NCBI RefSeq assembly: GCF_024723825.1
Contig: NZ_JANQBQ010000001.1
Span: forward strand, 2,170,001 to 2,234,000
Length of the DNA: 64,000 nucleotides
DNA from: Romboutsia lituseburensis
Lineage (GTDB): Bacteria > Bacillota > Clostridia > Peptostreptococcales > Peptostreptococcaceae
Reading direction: 5' to 3'
Shown here: positions 1-7,883 of the stretch, in pieces
How positions within the stretch are numbered: the stretch's first letter is position 1
Layout of the letters: each line of letters starts with the position of its first letter
Program-made: the position numbers and the translations under genes
Notes under the pieces: generated by a model
What the model saw: only the letters and a program-made list of their open reading frames with translations
What the model was told of the DNA's origin: nothing
Database searches by the model: none

Positions 1-1184
1 ATAATGTTTCCACCTTGTTGCTCTAAAATTTTCCTGCTTAAATAAAGACCTACCCCTGATCCTTCAATATCTTCTACTTCACTATTTCTATAAAATCGCT
101 TAAATATATTATTAAATTCTAATTTATCAATTCCTATTCCATTATCCTTAATATCAATTCTTACAAAGTTTATAGTTTGTGAAACAGATATATTTATTTT
201 TCCATTTTTATCTGTATATTTAACCCCATTATCAATTACATTAAATATACTTTCTTCAGTCCATTTTGAATCATGTAGAATTTGTATATCATCAAAGTCT
301 TCTAATTCTATGCTTATTTGTTTTTGATTAGCTTTAACTCTCACGCTATCTATTGCTTTTGTTAAAGTAGCTTTTATTCCTTTATTTTCTTTTTTTGTGC
401 TTATCATATTAGCTTCTAATCTAGATATATTAACTAACGAATCAATTAAATTATGTAATTTATTTATTGATAGTTTATTTGTTTGTAAAAATTCCATTTT
501 CTCTTCTTCTTCTAATTCTTCTTCAATTAAAAGAGTATTGTATAACTTCAAAGAAGCTAGAGGTGTCTTTAATTGATGAGATATATCTGTTACTAACTCT
601 TTAATACTTTCTTTTTCTTTATCTAAATTACGTACTTTTAAATTTAAACTTCTTGATAGTTTATTTAGATCTGAATAAATTCTATTAAAAATACCTTCCT
701 CTTTAAAATCATCTTTAATCTTATAATCATTGTTTATTATATTTTCTATATCCATATTAACCTTTAATAATTTATTAAATATGTATTTTATATAAGTAAC
801 CACAATAGTTAACACTAAAAAAAGCAATATTACAAAAGTTATCAAATTATTTACCAGGAAATATTTCAAATGTTTTTGGAAATTTACATTTTTATTCATT
901 GTATAACTTTCATCATATCCAAATTTGTCTAAGATTTTGTTTCCTTCTTCTATATACTTCTTTTCAGGATTATATATGGAGTTTACTATATCAACCTCCA
1001 TCTCTGGATATTTACTAACTAATGTACCTACTAATCTTTTATTTATATTATTTTGTTCTAAGTATATATTTTTTAAGTTTTTGTACTGAAATATAGAAAA
1101 TATACTAAATATGATAGCTATACTTATAAGTATAAAAACTACCTGTTTCTTTAATAATGGTTCCTTTTTTATAATACTAATCAT
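1..1184 (-). CDS. Sensor histidine kinase, C-terminus cut by window edge
   Basis: Membrane histidine kinase; about 394 codons are in the window and the last residues lie beyond base 1. A first membrane helix follows the charged start (MISIIKKEP), then an extracytoplasmic region of about 90 residues, a second helix near residue 130, a dimerisation domain with the H box ISHQLKTPLAS, and a HATPase domain with DNGIGI and GSGVGLYLSRKIL. Its ATG overlaps the response regulator stop codon by 4 bp (ATGA), so the two are translationally coupled. It should phosphorylate the regulator at 1181-1873. The signal sensed is unknown, and no adjacent transporter is visible. Kinase identity is secure; the pathway is not. 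Confidence 0.9.
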   Translation of the reverse strand, partial: MISIIKKEPLLKKQVVFILISIAIIFSIFSIFQYKNLKNIYLEQNNINKRLVGTLVSKYPEMEVDIVNSIYNPEKKYIEEGNKILDKFGYDESYTMNKNVNFQKHLKYFLVNNLITFVILLFLVLTIVVTYIKYIFNKLLKVNMDIENIINNDYKIKDDFKEEGIFNRIYSDLNKLSRSLNLKVRNLDKEKESIKELVTDISHQLKTPLASLKLYNTLLIEEELEEEEKMEFLQTNKLSINKLHNLIDSLVNISRLEANMISTKKENKGIKATLTKAIDSVRVKANQKQISIELEDFDDIQILHDSKWTEESIFNVIDNGVKYTDKNGKINISVSQTINFVRIDIKDNGIGIDKLEFNNIFKRFYRNSEVEDIEGSGVGLYLSRKILEQQGGNI

Positions 1185-1873
1185 TTTTTTGAACACCTCT
1201 TTGCGAAAGTATACCCTACACCTCTTATATTTTTTATATATTCTGGAGTTGATGGATTTTCTTCTACCTTCTGTCTAAGCCTTCTTATATTTACTGCTAC
1301 AGTATTTTCATCAACAAAATTTCCATCTATATCCCACAAAGTTTCTATTAGTTGATCTTTTGTTATTGTTTGGCAAGAGTTGTCCATTAAGTATTTTAAT
1401 AACTTTCCTTCTGTTTTACTTAATGTTAATTCTTCATTTTCTTTAGTTAATTTATTTTCTAAATAATTAAAACTTAACTTATCACAAGAAGTTAAGTGTT
1501 CACTATTTACACTACCTATTCTTCTCATAAAAGCATTTATTTTTGATATTAGTACTATTAAGCTAAATGGCTTTGTTATATAATCATCAACACCAATTTC
1601 ATATCCAGTTACTATATCAACTTCTTGATCCAATGCCGTTAGCATTATTATATGTACATTACTTATTTTTCTTATTTCTTCACAAAAATCAAATCCACTT
1701 CCATCTGGCAAACCTATATCAGATATTATCAAATTTATATCATTTTCTTTAAATATATCCATAGCTTCCTTTATACTTGAAGCTGAATAAACAGTATATC
1801 CCTCTTTTTTTAACTTAAAGCTTATTCCTCTATTTAATGATTTATCATCTTCTAAAAGTAATATATTTCCCAC
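1181..1873 (-). CDS. OmpR/PhoB-family response regulator
   Basis: DNA-binding response regulator of 230 aa. The receiver domain (about residues 1-120) has the acidic pair in LLLEDDKSL, the phospho-acceptor Asp in IISDIGLPDG and a Lys in YITKPFS. The C-terminal winged helix (about 130-225) has the family signature NTVAVNIRRLRQKVE and ends IRGVGYTFA. It is the first gene of a two-gene operon with the downstream kinase, overlapping it by 4 bp. It probably controls a cell-envelope or antimicrobial response, but no target can be named from the window. Confidence 0.95.
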   Translation of the reverse strand: MGNILLLEDDKSLNRGISFKLKKEGYTVYSASSIKEAMDIFKENDINLIISDIGLPDGSGFDFCEEIRKISNVHIIMLTALDQEVDIVTGYEIGVDDYITKPFSLIVLISKINAFMRRIGSVNSEHLTSCDKLSFNYLENKLTKENEELTLSKTEGKLLKYLMDNSCQTITKDQLIETLWDIDGNFVDENTVAVNIRRLRQKVEENPSTPEYIKNIRGVGYTFAKRCSKK

Positions 1874-1976
1874 TTCATCACTCCCTCTGTTTTGTATCTA
1901 TCTATTTTGATTATAAATTAAAATACATTTATTTTAAAACTATAAAATTATATAATCATAATTTACTTAAACACGC

Positions 1977-2017
1977 AAAAAAAGCAACTAAAATAATATT
2001 TATTATTTTAGTTGCCT
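1977..2017 (-). terminator. Terminator after traX-like gene
   Basis: Long hairpin with arms GCAACTAAAATAAT and ATTATTTTAGTTGC, followed on the minus strand by a run of seven T. It ends the 2024-2749 transcript just upstream of the two-component operon promoter. Confidence 0.85.
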
Positions 2018-2023
2018 TAAATT

Positions 2024-2749
2024 TTATTTTAACATAAACTCTATTATTGCTAATATCCATAAGTGCAATGGATAAAATACATAGAATAAGTATTTACTAA
2101 ACTTATTGTTCATACCTCTTTCACCATTGTACATTAGCATAAATGGTATCACTAATATAAATAAGAAATCTGAGTTAAACATTAACATATCTATAGTTTC
2201 TTTTACTGTAGGGTATTTATTATAGCTAGTTGCAAATAATAATATCGATAATATTATATATCCTATTATTTGTTTCTTATTATTGCCTCTAAATGAATAT
2301 GTGATTAGTATAAATGGTAATACAGCTATTCCACCCTCTGTAAATATTCCTAATGGTAACAATAATATTGCCAATGTCATTAGTATTAATTTACTAGCAC
2401 CATTTTTTGATTTACTATACTCAATTAGACTTATTATAGTAAGTCCTAAAGCTAAAGTTGCAAATATATTATTATGAACAGTAACCCCCTTAGATTTTAA
2501 AGCTACATTCATAACCATATCACCGACTTGCATGAAAGTTGCCCAACCCCATAATCTGATGTTATATTTTAATCTACTTCTTGTATGGAAAAATCCTTCC
2601 ACTAATAAAAATGCAAATACTGGTGATACTAACCTTGATAATGGATGGAACCATATTGGAAACACATGTGGAAAAGCAAACCATAAATGATCCATTAGCA
2701 TAACTATTAGTGCGAAAACTTTTATTTGAAACGCATTTAATTTTTTCAT
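2024..2749 (-). CDS. TraX-family membrane protein
   Basis: Polytopic membrane protein of 241 aa with about seven hydrophobic segments. The N-terminus (KLNAFQIKVFALIVMLMDHL) and the following RLVSPVFAFLLVEGFFHTRS match the TraX family, named for the F-plasmid pilin N-acetylation protein. Chromosomal Firmicute members are common and their substrate is unknown; an acyltransferase role on a surface product is possible but unproven. No conjugation genes are nearby. It is a single-gene transcript with its own terminator. The family call is good, the function is open. Confidence 0.8.
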   Translation of the reverse strand: MKKLNAFQIKVFALIVMLMDHLWFAFPHVFPIWFHPLSRLVSPVFAFLLVEGFFHTRSRLKYNIRLWGWATFMQVGDMVMNVALKSKGVTVHNNIFATLALGLTIISLIEYSKSKNGASKLILMTLAILLLPLGIFTEGGIAVLPFILITYSFRGNNKKQIIGYIILSILLFATSYNKYPTVKETIDMLMFNSDFLFILVIPFMLMYNGERGMNNKFSKYLFYVFYPLHLWILAIIEFMLK

Positions 2750-2920
2750 TTGTTGTCCTCCTCTTGTTGATTATATACATATTATATATTCATCTTAAGA
2801 ATTGAACCATTTATCTAGATTACATTTAAATTACGTTTTTGTAAGATAAATAATTTAAACGCAATGTTCATGATATCGTGATATTAATATTTGAAATTAT
2901 TAGTGTTAATATACATTCTT

Positions 2921-3685
2921 TTATATAGAGTAATTGTCACAATAAATATTCATAGCGTCACTTAAAAATTGTGCTAAGCCTTCTCCATATTTATCTATAT
3001 TCTTAGTAAATCTTTCATCTGCTACATACATAAGGGCTAAGCCTCTAAAAATTTCTATTGTACAATTATAGAAATTTTCAGTTATGTGGTTTCTCCACTT
3101 TTCAACTAGTAATTGAACTTGCTCATCAGAAGGTTCTTTATTCATTAGTTTAGATAATTCTACATATATACTCTCAGTTTCTCCCATTATATTTTCCCAA
3201 TCATTTTTTGAGTATTTTGATGTCTTTTCTTTACTTTCCTTGTATGCATCTGTTTTACCATACTTTCTTTCTGTTTCTTCTTTATATTTTTCTTCATGTT
3301 TTTTTATATCTTCATAATCAAATGCCTTGAAATTCTTCTTATTCATAACATTACCTCCAAAATTATTTATAGTATCATCTATTGATTCTATTATTTTTTC
3401 TAATCTATTTTTCTTTTTTATTATTAGATTCCTTTGTTCTTTTAAGGCTTTTTCCCTATCAAAGTTTTCATCCTGTAATATTGTTTTTATTTCTTGAAGT
3501 GAAAACTCTAATTCTTTAAAAAGTAAAATTTGATATAATTTAGCAACATCCTCATCACTATACATTCTATAATTTGAATCAGTTCTTTTACTTGGTACTA
3601 AAAGCCCTATTTTATCATAATGATGCAGCATTCTAATGCTTACACCTGTTAATTTTGAGATTTCATTAATCATGTACATGTTCAT
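2921..3685 (-). CDS. MerR-family TipA-like transcription regulator
   Basis: Regulator of 254 aa. The N-terminal MerR winged helix (ISKLTGVSIRMLHHYDKIGLL) is followed by a coiled coil to about residue 110 and a C-terminal TipAS-like domain (about 140-254, with YVADERFTKNIDKYGEGLA), which in TipAL binds thiopeptide-type ligands. The first ATG (3685) lies only 3 nt from the AGGAGG at 3689-3694. The second in-frame ATG (3679) has a 9-nt spacing and is the more likely start, two residues shorter. The promoter has the 19-bp spacer typical of MerR control, so autoregulation is likely. No obvious target gene is adjacent. Confidence 0.9.
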   Translation of the reverse strand: MNMYMINEISKLTGVSIRMLHHYDKIGLLVPSKRTDSNYRMYSDEDVAKLYQILLFKELEFSLQEIKTILQDENFDREKALKEQRNLIIKKKNRLEKIIESIDDTINNFGGNVMNKKNFKAFDYEDIKKHEEKYKEETERKYGKTDAYKESKEKTSKYSKNDWENIMGETESIYVELSKLMNKEPSDEQVQLLVEKWRNHITENFYNCTIEIFRGLALMYVADERFTKNIDKYGEGLAQFLSDAMNIYCDNYSI

Positions 3686-3700
3686 CCACCTCCTGATTTA

Positions 3701-3731
3701 ATATTAAGGTATAACACAATGTTAGAGTCAA
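3701..3731 (-). promoter_or_regulatory. MerR-type promoter with 19-bp spacer
   Basis: The minus strand carries TTGACT at 3731-3726 and TAATAT at 3706-3701, separated by 19 bp. The spacer and flank hold a perfect dyad, TAACA-CAA-TGTTA (3712-3724). Over-long spacers with a central dyad are the hallmark of MerR-family activation by DNA untwisting. The predicted start of transcription falls at about the ribosome binding site, so the leader would be very short. Confidence 0.75.
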
Positions 3732-3756
3732 CAATAAAATTATAATAATAAAAAAT

Positions 3757-3820
3757 TCACTTCGCTTAAGCCACTGCGTGGGCGCTACACTTCATGTCGC
3801 CAACGACTTCGTCCGTTGCG
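3757..3820. repeat. GC-rich intergenic element, dispersed repeat copy 1
   Basis: A stretch much richer in G+C than its surroundings, between the MerR regulator promoter and the htpG terminator. It contains CAACGACTTCGTCCGTTG (3801-3818), whose ends can pair (CAACG/CGTTG). A 17-of-18 match in the opposite orientation lies at 39295-39312. No ORF is seen in it. Confidence 0.5.
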
Positions 3821-3821
3821 T

Positions 3822-3865
3822 AAAAAAAGAGTTAACAGTATGTACATATACTATTAACTCTTTTT
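3822..3865 (-). terminator. htpG terminator
   Basis: Hairpin with arms AGAGTTAA and TTAACTCT around an inner palindrome, followed on the minus strand by seven T. The flank TGCGTAAAAAAAGAGT is shared with the groEL terminator at 33187-33202. Confidence 0.85.
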
Positions 3866-3880
3866 AATTAGTTTATTTAA

Positions 3881-5785
3881 TTATAATGAAATTACCATAT
3901 TCATTAATTTATTGTTTCTCTTTATAAAATCATCTAGTTCACTAGGCTCTAACTCTTTATTAGCAAGAAGCGCTATATCTACTATTTGATTACAAATTAA
4001 GCTTATCTCATCTTTTTTATCATCTTTATCTTTTAGAGATAAAAGTTTTTTAACTATTGGACTATTATCATTTATAACTAGTGTTTTCTCTTCTTCAAAG
4101 TTCATTCCAAAGTCCATTCCAGCAAATTGTGATTTCATTTCAGCCATTCTTCTTGACTCTTCTGATACTAGTATTATAGCTGAAGTGTCTTCACTCTTTA
4201 AACTTTCTACTGAATAAGTTTTTACTCTTTCACCTACTGCTTCTTTGAATAAGTTTTCTATTTCTTCTTTTCCTTCTTTGTTAGACTCATCTTTATTATC
4301 TTTTAATACATCTGATAAGTCTGCATCTATTCTATTAAATCTAACTGGTTGATTTTTAAATTCAACAAATGATATAAAATGATTGTCTATTGTTGAATCT
4401 AATATTACAGCATCTAAATCATAGTCTTTAAATAATTTTATATATTGAGATTGTTGATCCTCATCACTTACATAGAATATCTTATTTTCATGCTTTTCTT
4501 TGCATTTTTCTAAGTAATCATTAAGAGTTATATACTCTGAATTTATAGTCTTAAATAATATACTATCTTTCACCTTATCATAGAATCCTTCATCTTTTAA
4601 GCATCCAAATTTGATAAATACTTGTATATCATCCCAGAATTTTTCATAGCTTTCTCTTTCATTTTTAGCTAGAGATTTTAACTTATCAGCTACCTTCTTA
4701 ACTATATGTTTAGAAATTTTACTTACATCTCTATCATTTTGTAAGAAACTTCTAGATACATTTAGAGGTAAGTCTGGGCAATCTATTACTCCTTTTAATA
4801 ATAATAAGAACTCTGGTATAACTTCTTTTATATTATCTGCAACGAATACTTGGTTGTTGTATAATTTTACTTTACCTTCTATAAGCTCAAATTCATTATT
4901 TAATTTAGGGAAGTATAATATTCCTTTTAAATTAAATGGATAATCTACATTAAGATGTATCCAGAACAATGGCTCATCAAATGTTTTAAATACTTTTCTA
5001 TAGAACTCTTTGTATTCTTCATCTGTACAATCCTTTGGTGATTTTAACCATAATGGATGTGTATCATTTATAGGTGTTATTTCCTTAACTTCATTTTCTT
5101 CTGTTTTTGTTTCTTCATTTTCATTTTTAGCTTCTTCACTATTTTCTTCTTTGATAGTATCTAAATAAATATTAACTGGTAAGAATGAACAATATTTATC
5201 TATTATATTTCTTACTGTATATTCTTCTACAAATTCTTTGCTATCGTCATCTAAGAATAATGTTATTGTAGTACCTCTAGTGTTTCTAGTATCTGAATCA
5301 CTTATTTCGTACTCTGTTCCACCTTCACTTACCCATCTAACTGGCTTTGCATCTTCTTTGTATGATAATGTCTCTATTTGAACTTTTTTAGATACCATAA
5401 ATGATGAATAGAATCCTAAACCAAAGTGACCTATTATATCATTTTCTTCATTCATTTTATCTTTATATTTATTGAAGAAATCTTCCGCACCAGAAAAAGC
5501 AACTTGATTTATATATTTTTGAACTTCTTCTTCTGTCATACCGATACCATTGTCTTCAAATATAAGTGCTGAATTTTCTTTATCTATGTATACATTTATT
5601 TTGTAATCTTCTTCTTTATCCCCTGCTATTTCTCCTAATGATATTAGCTTCTTGTGTTTATTTACAGCATCACACCCGTTACTTATAAGCTCTCTGATAA
5701 ATATATCTTTGTCAGAGTATAACCACTTTTTTATTATTGGAAAAATATTTTCTGTATGTATTGATATACTACCTTTTTGACTCAT
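3881..5785 (-). CDS. htpG: Molecular chaperone HtpG (Hsp90)
   Basis: Cytosolic ATP-dependent chaperone, 634 aa, usual bacterial length. The N-terminal GHKL ATPase domain has the catalytic region FIRELISNGCDA, the nucleotide-binding DNGIGM and the lid region GHFGLGFYS. The middle domain has LNVSRSFLQ, and a C-terminal dimerisation domain follows. A charged Glu/Lys-rich linker near residues 218-236 looks longer than in enterobacterial HtpG. It is transcribed alone, from a CIRCE-bearing promoter, so HrcA control together with groESL is predicted. Confidence 0.97.
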   Translation of the reverse strand: MSQKGSISIHTENIFPIIKKWLYSDKDIFIRELISNGCDAVNKHKKLISLGEIAGDKEEDYKINVYIDKENSALIFEDNGIGMTEEEVQKYINQVAFSGAEDFFNKYKDKMNEENDIIGHFGLGFYSSFMVSKKVQIETLSYKEDAKPVRWVSEGGTEYEISDSDTRNTRGTTITLFLDDDSKEFVEEYTVRNIIDKYCSFLPVNIYLDTIKEENSEEAKNENEETKTEENEVKEITPINDTHPLWLKSPKDCTDEEYKEFYRKVFKTFDEPLFWIHLNVDYPFNLKGILYFPKLNNEFELIEGKVKLYNNQVFVADNIKEVIPEFLLLLKGVIDCPDLPLNVSRSFLQNDRDVSKISKHIVKKVADKLKSLAKNERESYEKFWDDIQVFIKFGCLKDEGFYDKVKDSILFKTINSEYITLNDYLEKCKEKHENKIFYVSDEDQQSQYIKLFKDYDLDAVILDSTIDNHFISFVEFKNQPVRFNRIDADLSDVLKDNKDESNKEGKEEIENLFKEAVGERVKTYSVESLKSEDTSAIILVSEESRRMAEMKSQFAGMDFGMNFEEEKTLVINDNSPIVKKLLSLKDKDDKKDEISLICNQIVDIALLANKELEPSELDDFIKRNNKLMNMVISL

Positions 5786-5855
5786 AAATTATTTCCTCCT
5801 AATTTTATTAATTAAAATAATTTTAGGGGTAGAACCTACTCCCTTTATAAATAAT

Positions 5856-5883
5856 ATTGTAGCATGTTTGTTAGCACTGTCAA
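5856..5883 (-). promoter_or_regulatory. htpG promoter
   Basis: The minus strand has TTGACA at 5883-5878, a 16-bp spacer and TACAAT at 5861-5856. The -35 box lies inside the CIRCE element, so bound HrcA would block RNA polymerase. Confidence 0.8.
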
Positions 5884-5897
5884 GTAGAGAGTGCTAA
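5871..5897 (-). promoter_or_regulatory. CIRCE operator (HrcA) at htpG
   Basis: TTAGCACTG-N9-GAGTGCTAA, one mismatch from the canonical 9-9-9 CIRCE inverted repeat. It overlaps the htpG -35 box. The second copy in the window is upstream of groES at 35224-35250. Confidence 0.9.
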
Positions 5898-5931
5898 CTT
5901 TTTAATAAATATTATATTTTTATATTAATAC

Positions 5932-5956
5932 AAAAACCACCCTTAAATAAGAGTGG
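5932..5956 (-). terminator. Terminator after CPBP protease gene
   Basis: Minus-strand hairpin CCACTC/GGGTGG (one G-T pair) with an 8-nt loop followed by five T. It ends the DUF4190-CPBP transcript. Confidence 0.7.
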
Positions 5957-5972
5957 CCTTTAATTCTATTAA

Positions 5973-6749
5973 CTATTTATATAATACAGCTTCATATTTC
6001 TTCATTATTTTAAAAAGTGAATATATTAAACATACTATTCCTACTATCACTGTAACATAACTTAAAATAGGGCTAATCACTACTAACTTAGGTATTATTA
6101 CTACCCCCATTAAATTAAACACTATATGTAAAATAATACTTCCTGTTAATGACTCTGAGTACATATATATTAAAGCTAAAGCTATACCTAATATAAATGT
6201 ATATATTCCTTGAACAATATTTCCATGTGCTACTCCAAAAATTAATGCTTGGACAATAACTGCACATACTATATTATAATTTTTTTTCAAATGTCCAAAT
6301 ATAATGTATCTATATATTATTTCTTCACATATAGGAATTAAAATTATTACTATTATAATTTGTAAAAATGAATTACTTGCAGATTGTAATTGATTTTGTA
6401 CCTCCATATAACTTGGAATTAATTTAGTTAATATCCCAGTTATACTTAATAAAATAACACTAAGTCCAATCCCCAATAAACTAATATATATTGCTTCATT
6501 TAAATTCACTTTTTTTAATAAATTCTTACTTAATAACTTTTTATCATAAACAGAAAACATTAAATGTGTTAAAATTATTGTAATTAAATCTCCTATAAGA
6601 GCTACAATTAAAATATATTGATTCGGATCATTGAAGCTTTTATAAGCACCATTCGCTACTCCCATTATGAAAAATCCAACAGATATAAGAAGTTGATTTA
6701 TTAAAATTACCCCTAAACATATTCCTAATGATTTTAAAATTTTTTTCAT
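5973..6749 (-). CDS. CPBP-family intramembrane metalloprotease
   Basis: Membrane protein of 258 aa with about seven helices and the CPBP (Abi, Rce1-like) motifs: EEIIYR near residue 142, GVAHGN, and HIVFN in the last conserved block; these Glu and His residues form the metal site. In lactic acid bacteria, family members in bacteriocin loci act as self-immunity proteins. It is the second gene of an operon with the 87-aa protein, 11 bp downstream. That operon starts behind a LytTR-type operator at 7107-7136. An immunity role is therefore attractive, but it is inferred. Confidence 0.88.
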   Translation of the reverse strand: MKKILKSLGICLGVILINQLLISVGFFIMGVANGAYKSFNDPNQYILIVALIGDLITIILTHLMFSVYDKKLLSKNLLKKVNLNEAIYISLLGIGLSVILLSITGILTKLIPSYMEVQNQLQSASNSFLQIIIVIILIPICEEIIYRYIIFGHLKKNYNIVCAVIVQALIFGVAHGNIVQGIYTFILGIALALIYMYSESLTGSIILHIVFNLMGVVIIPKLVVISPILSYVTVIVGIVCLIYSLFKIMKKYEAVLYK

Positions 6750-6760
6750 AAGTTCACCCC

Positions 6761-7024
6761 TTAAGCCATGTTATTCATATATAAATAAAATGCAAGAACA
6801 ATGTTTAAAACTGTTAAAGTCATTCCCAATATATTTAATACTAGTCCTATTTTATAAGCTTTACATTTAACTTCCTTTAATCTTTTTGATGATATTACTA
6901 TCCCAAAAGTACTTACTATCAATCCTATTATTGGAAAAATCCATGCTACTAAACTTAAGATTCCTAGTACCATCGGTTTTTTAGATTTTTTAATTTGATT
7001 TTCCATAATCACTTTATCTTCCAT
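6761..7024 (-). CDS. Small two-helix membrane protein, DUF4190-like
   Basis: Protein of 87 aa with a short charged N-terminus and two long hydrophobic helices (about 18-45 and 58-82), resembling DUF4190 proteins. Good ribosome binding site GGGAGG ahead of the ATG. First gene of an operon with the CPBP protease. The promoter TTGACA (7096-7091), 17 bp, TATTTT (7073-7068) lies 10 bp beyond a LytTR-type direct repeat. Function unknown. Confidence 0.75.
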   Translation of the reverse strand: MEDKVIMENQIKKSKKPMVLGILSLVAWIFPIIGLIVSTFGIVISSKRLKEVKCKAYKIGLVLNILGMTLTVLNIVLAFYLYMNNMA

Positions 7025-7106
7025 ATTAATTTTCCTCCCTTTTTATATATCATTAATATACATTGTGAAAATATATTTTTTTACATCAAATGTCAATATA
7101 TTTTGG

Positions 7107-7136
7107 ATGAATAGTATTTTTTATTGTATGAACGGT
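7107..7136 (-). promoter_or_regulatory. LytTR-type operator, DUF4190-CPBP operon
   Basis: On the minus strand ACCGTTCAT, 12 bp, ACTATTCAT: two 9-bp direct repeats with a 21-bp period. Ten bp after the second repeat comes TTGACA, then 17 bp and TATTTT, leading to the gene at 7024. The same layout is found at 23185-23214. Confidence 0.7.
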
Positions 7137-7144
7137 ATATTTAA

Positions 7145-7174
7145 ACTATTCAGTCTATAAAAACTACCATCCAC
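7145..7174 (+). promoter_or_regulatory. LytTR-type operator, double-glycine peptide
   Basis: ACTATTCAG, 12 bp, ACCATCCAC on the plus strand, only 8 bp from the oppositely oriented operator at 7107-7136. The candidate -10 TACTAT (7207-7212) lies 32 bp beyond the second repeat, the same distance as at the other copies. The second repeat matches the consensus at 7 of 9 positions, so this is a weaker copy. The predicted transcript encodes the peptide at 7325. Confidence 0.55.
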
Positions 7175-7324
7175 TCATTTTTTATTATTTTTTATGTTTT
7201 TTATGCTACTATTTATTTTGTATTAAAAAATAATTTTAAAAAAAGTGCTAAAATAGGAATCGGCTTACTCCTTGCTGGTACTAGTATAGATATTGCATCT
7301 AAGCGTTAATATATTAAGAGGGAA

Positions 7325-7414
7325 ATGAAAATAATTAAATTAATAAAAATAAATGATGATATTAAAGAACTAACAAATTCTGAATTAAATTCTATTAACG
7401 GAGGCATATTATGA
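7325..7414 (+). CDS. Double-glycine leader peptide (pheromone or bacteriocin-like)
   Basis: Peptide of 29 aa: a basic, hydrophobic start (MKIIKLIKIND) followed by LTNSELNSINGG and then only Ile-Leu. ELxxIxGG is the leader motif cut by C39 peptidase exporters (ComA, LanT, BlpA type). The GGA GGC codons of the Gly-Gly also form the GGAGG ribosome binding site of the next gene, whose ATG overlaps this stop codon (ATGA). Its own ribosome binding site is AAGAGGG. The cargo after Gly-Gly is almost absent, so it may be a truncated precursor, a regulatory mini-ORF or a real short signal. No exporter is in the window. Confidence 0.6.
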   Translation: MKIIKLIKINDDIKELTNSELNSINGGIL

Positions 7415-7584
7415 TTATAACAGGCAAAACAGTTTTTAAAATATGTTCTATTCTGGGTATATTAAGTTGTATATCCATTATATTGATGAAATTATTTGGA
7501 ATAGTATCAATTCCATCAACATCATTAATAACTCCTTTGATAATGATTGTAATTTTTGGAGGGCTTTTAATGATTTTAAAATAA
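7411..7584 (+). CDS. Small hydrophobic protein, possible immunity partner
   Basis: Protein of 57 aa with two predicted membrane helices (about residues 8-27 and 36-54). Its ATG overlaps the stop of the double-glycine peptide, with ribosome binding site GGAGG 6 nt upstream, so translation is probably coupled. Size, topology and position fit a peptide immunity or accessory protein, but no family is recognised. Confidence 0.55.
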   Translation: MIITGKTVFKICSILGILSCISIILMKLFGIVSIPSTSLITPLIMIVIFGGLLMILK

Positions 7585-7678
7585 GGATGTCTTGAATCCT
7601 TATAATTTTAAGTTCTCATATAAAGTTGTACTTTCTGTAAAATCTCTATATAATTTCTAATTTTTATAGAGATTTTAC
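7583..7678 (+). terminator. Hairpins ending the peptide transcript
   Basis: A short stem AAGGAT/ATCCTT (7583-7601) overlaps the stop codon. A strong 14-bp stem follows, with arms GTAAAATCTCTATA (7637-7650) and TATAGAGATTTTAC (7665-7678). Neither has a long T-run, so termination strength is uncertain. Nothing else is seen between 7679 and 7883. Confidence 0.5.
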
Positions 7679-7883
7679 TTGTTCCTATTAATTCAGTTCT
7701 ATAATATGTGCATTAAGTCAAAACATTTATATAGCTAGAATAGGATTATTTATGATTAAAATATAGTATTAGTAGTTCAACATTTAATCAAATCAAGAAA
7801 ACAAAAAAATAATTTTAATTTTCTTAACTAATGCAACCAATTAACTATGACTTAGTATATAAAAGTTTAATTATGAGTATTAA

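Noticed and set aside
7145-7309. Open frame ending GTSIDIASKR upstream of the double-glycine peptide
   Set aside because: It has no ATG, GTG or TTG start and no ribosome binding site. The predicted promoter starts inside it, so I treat it as leader sequence.
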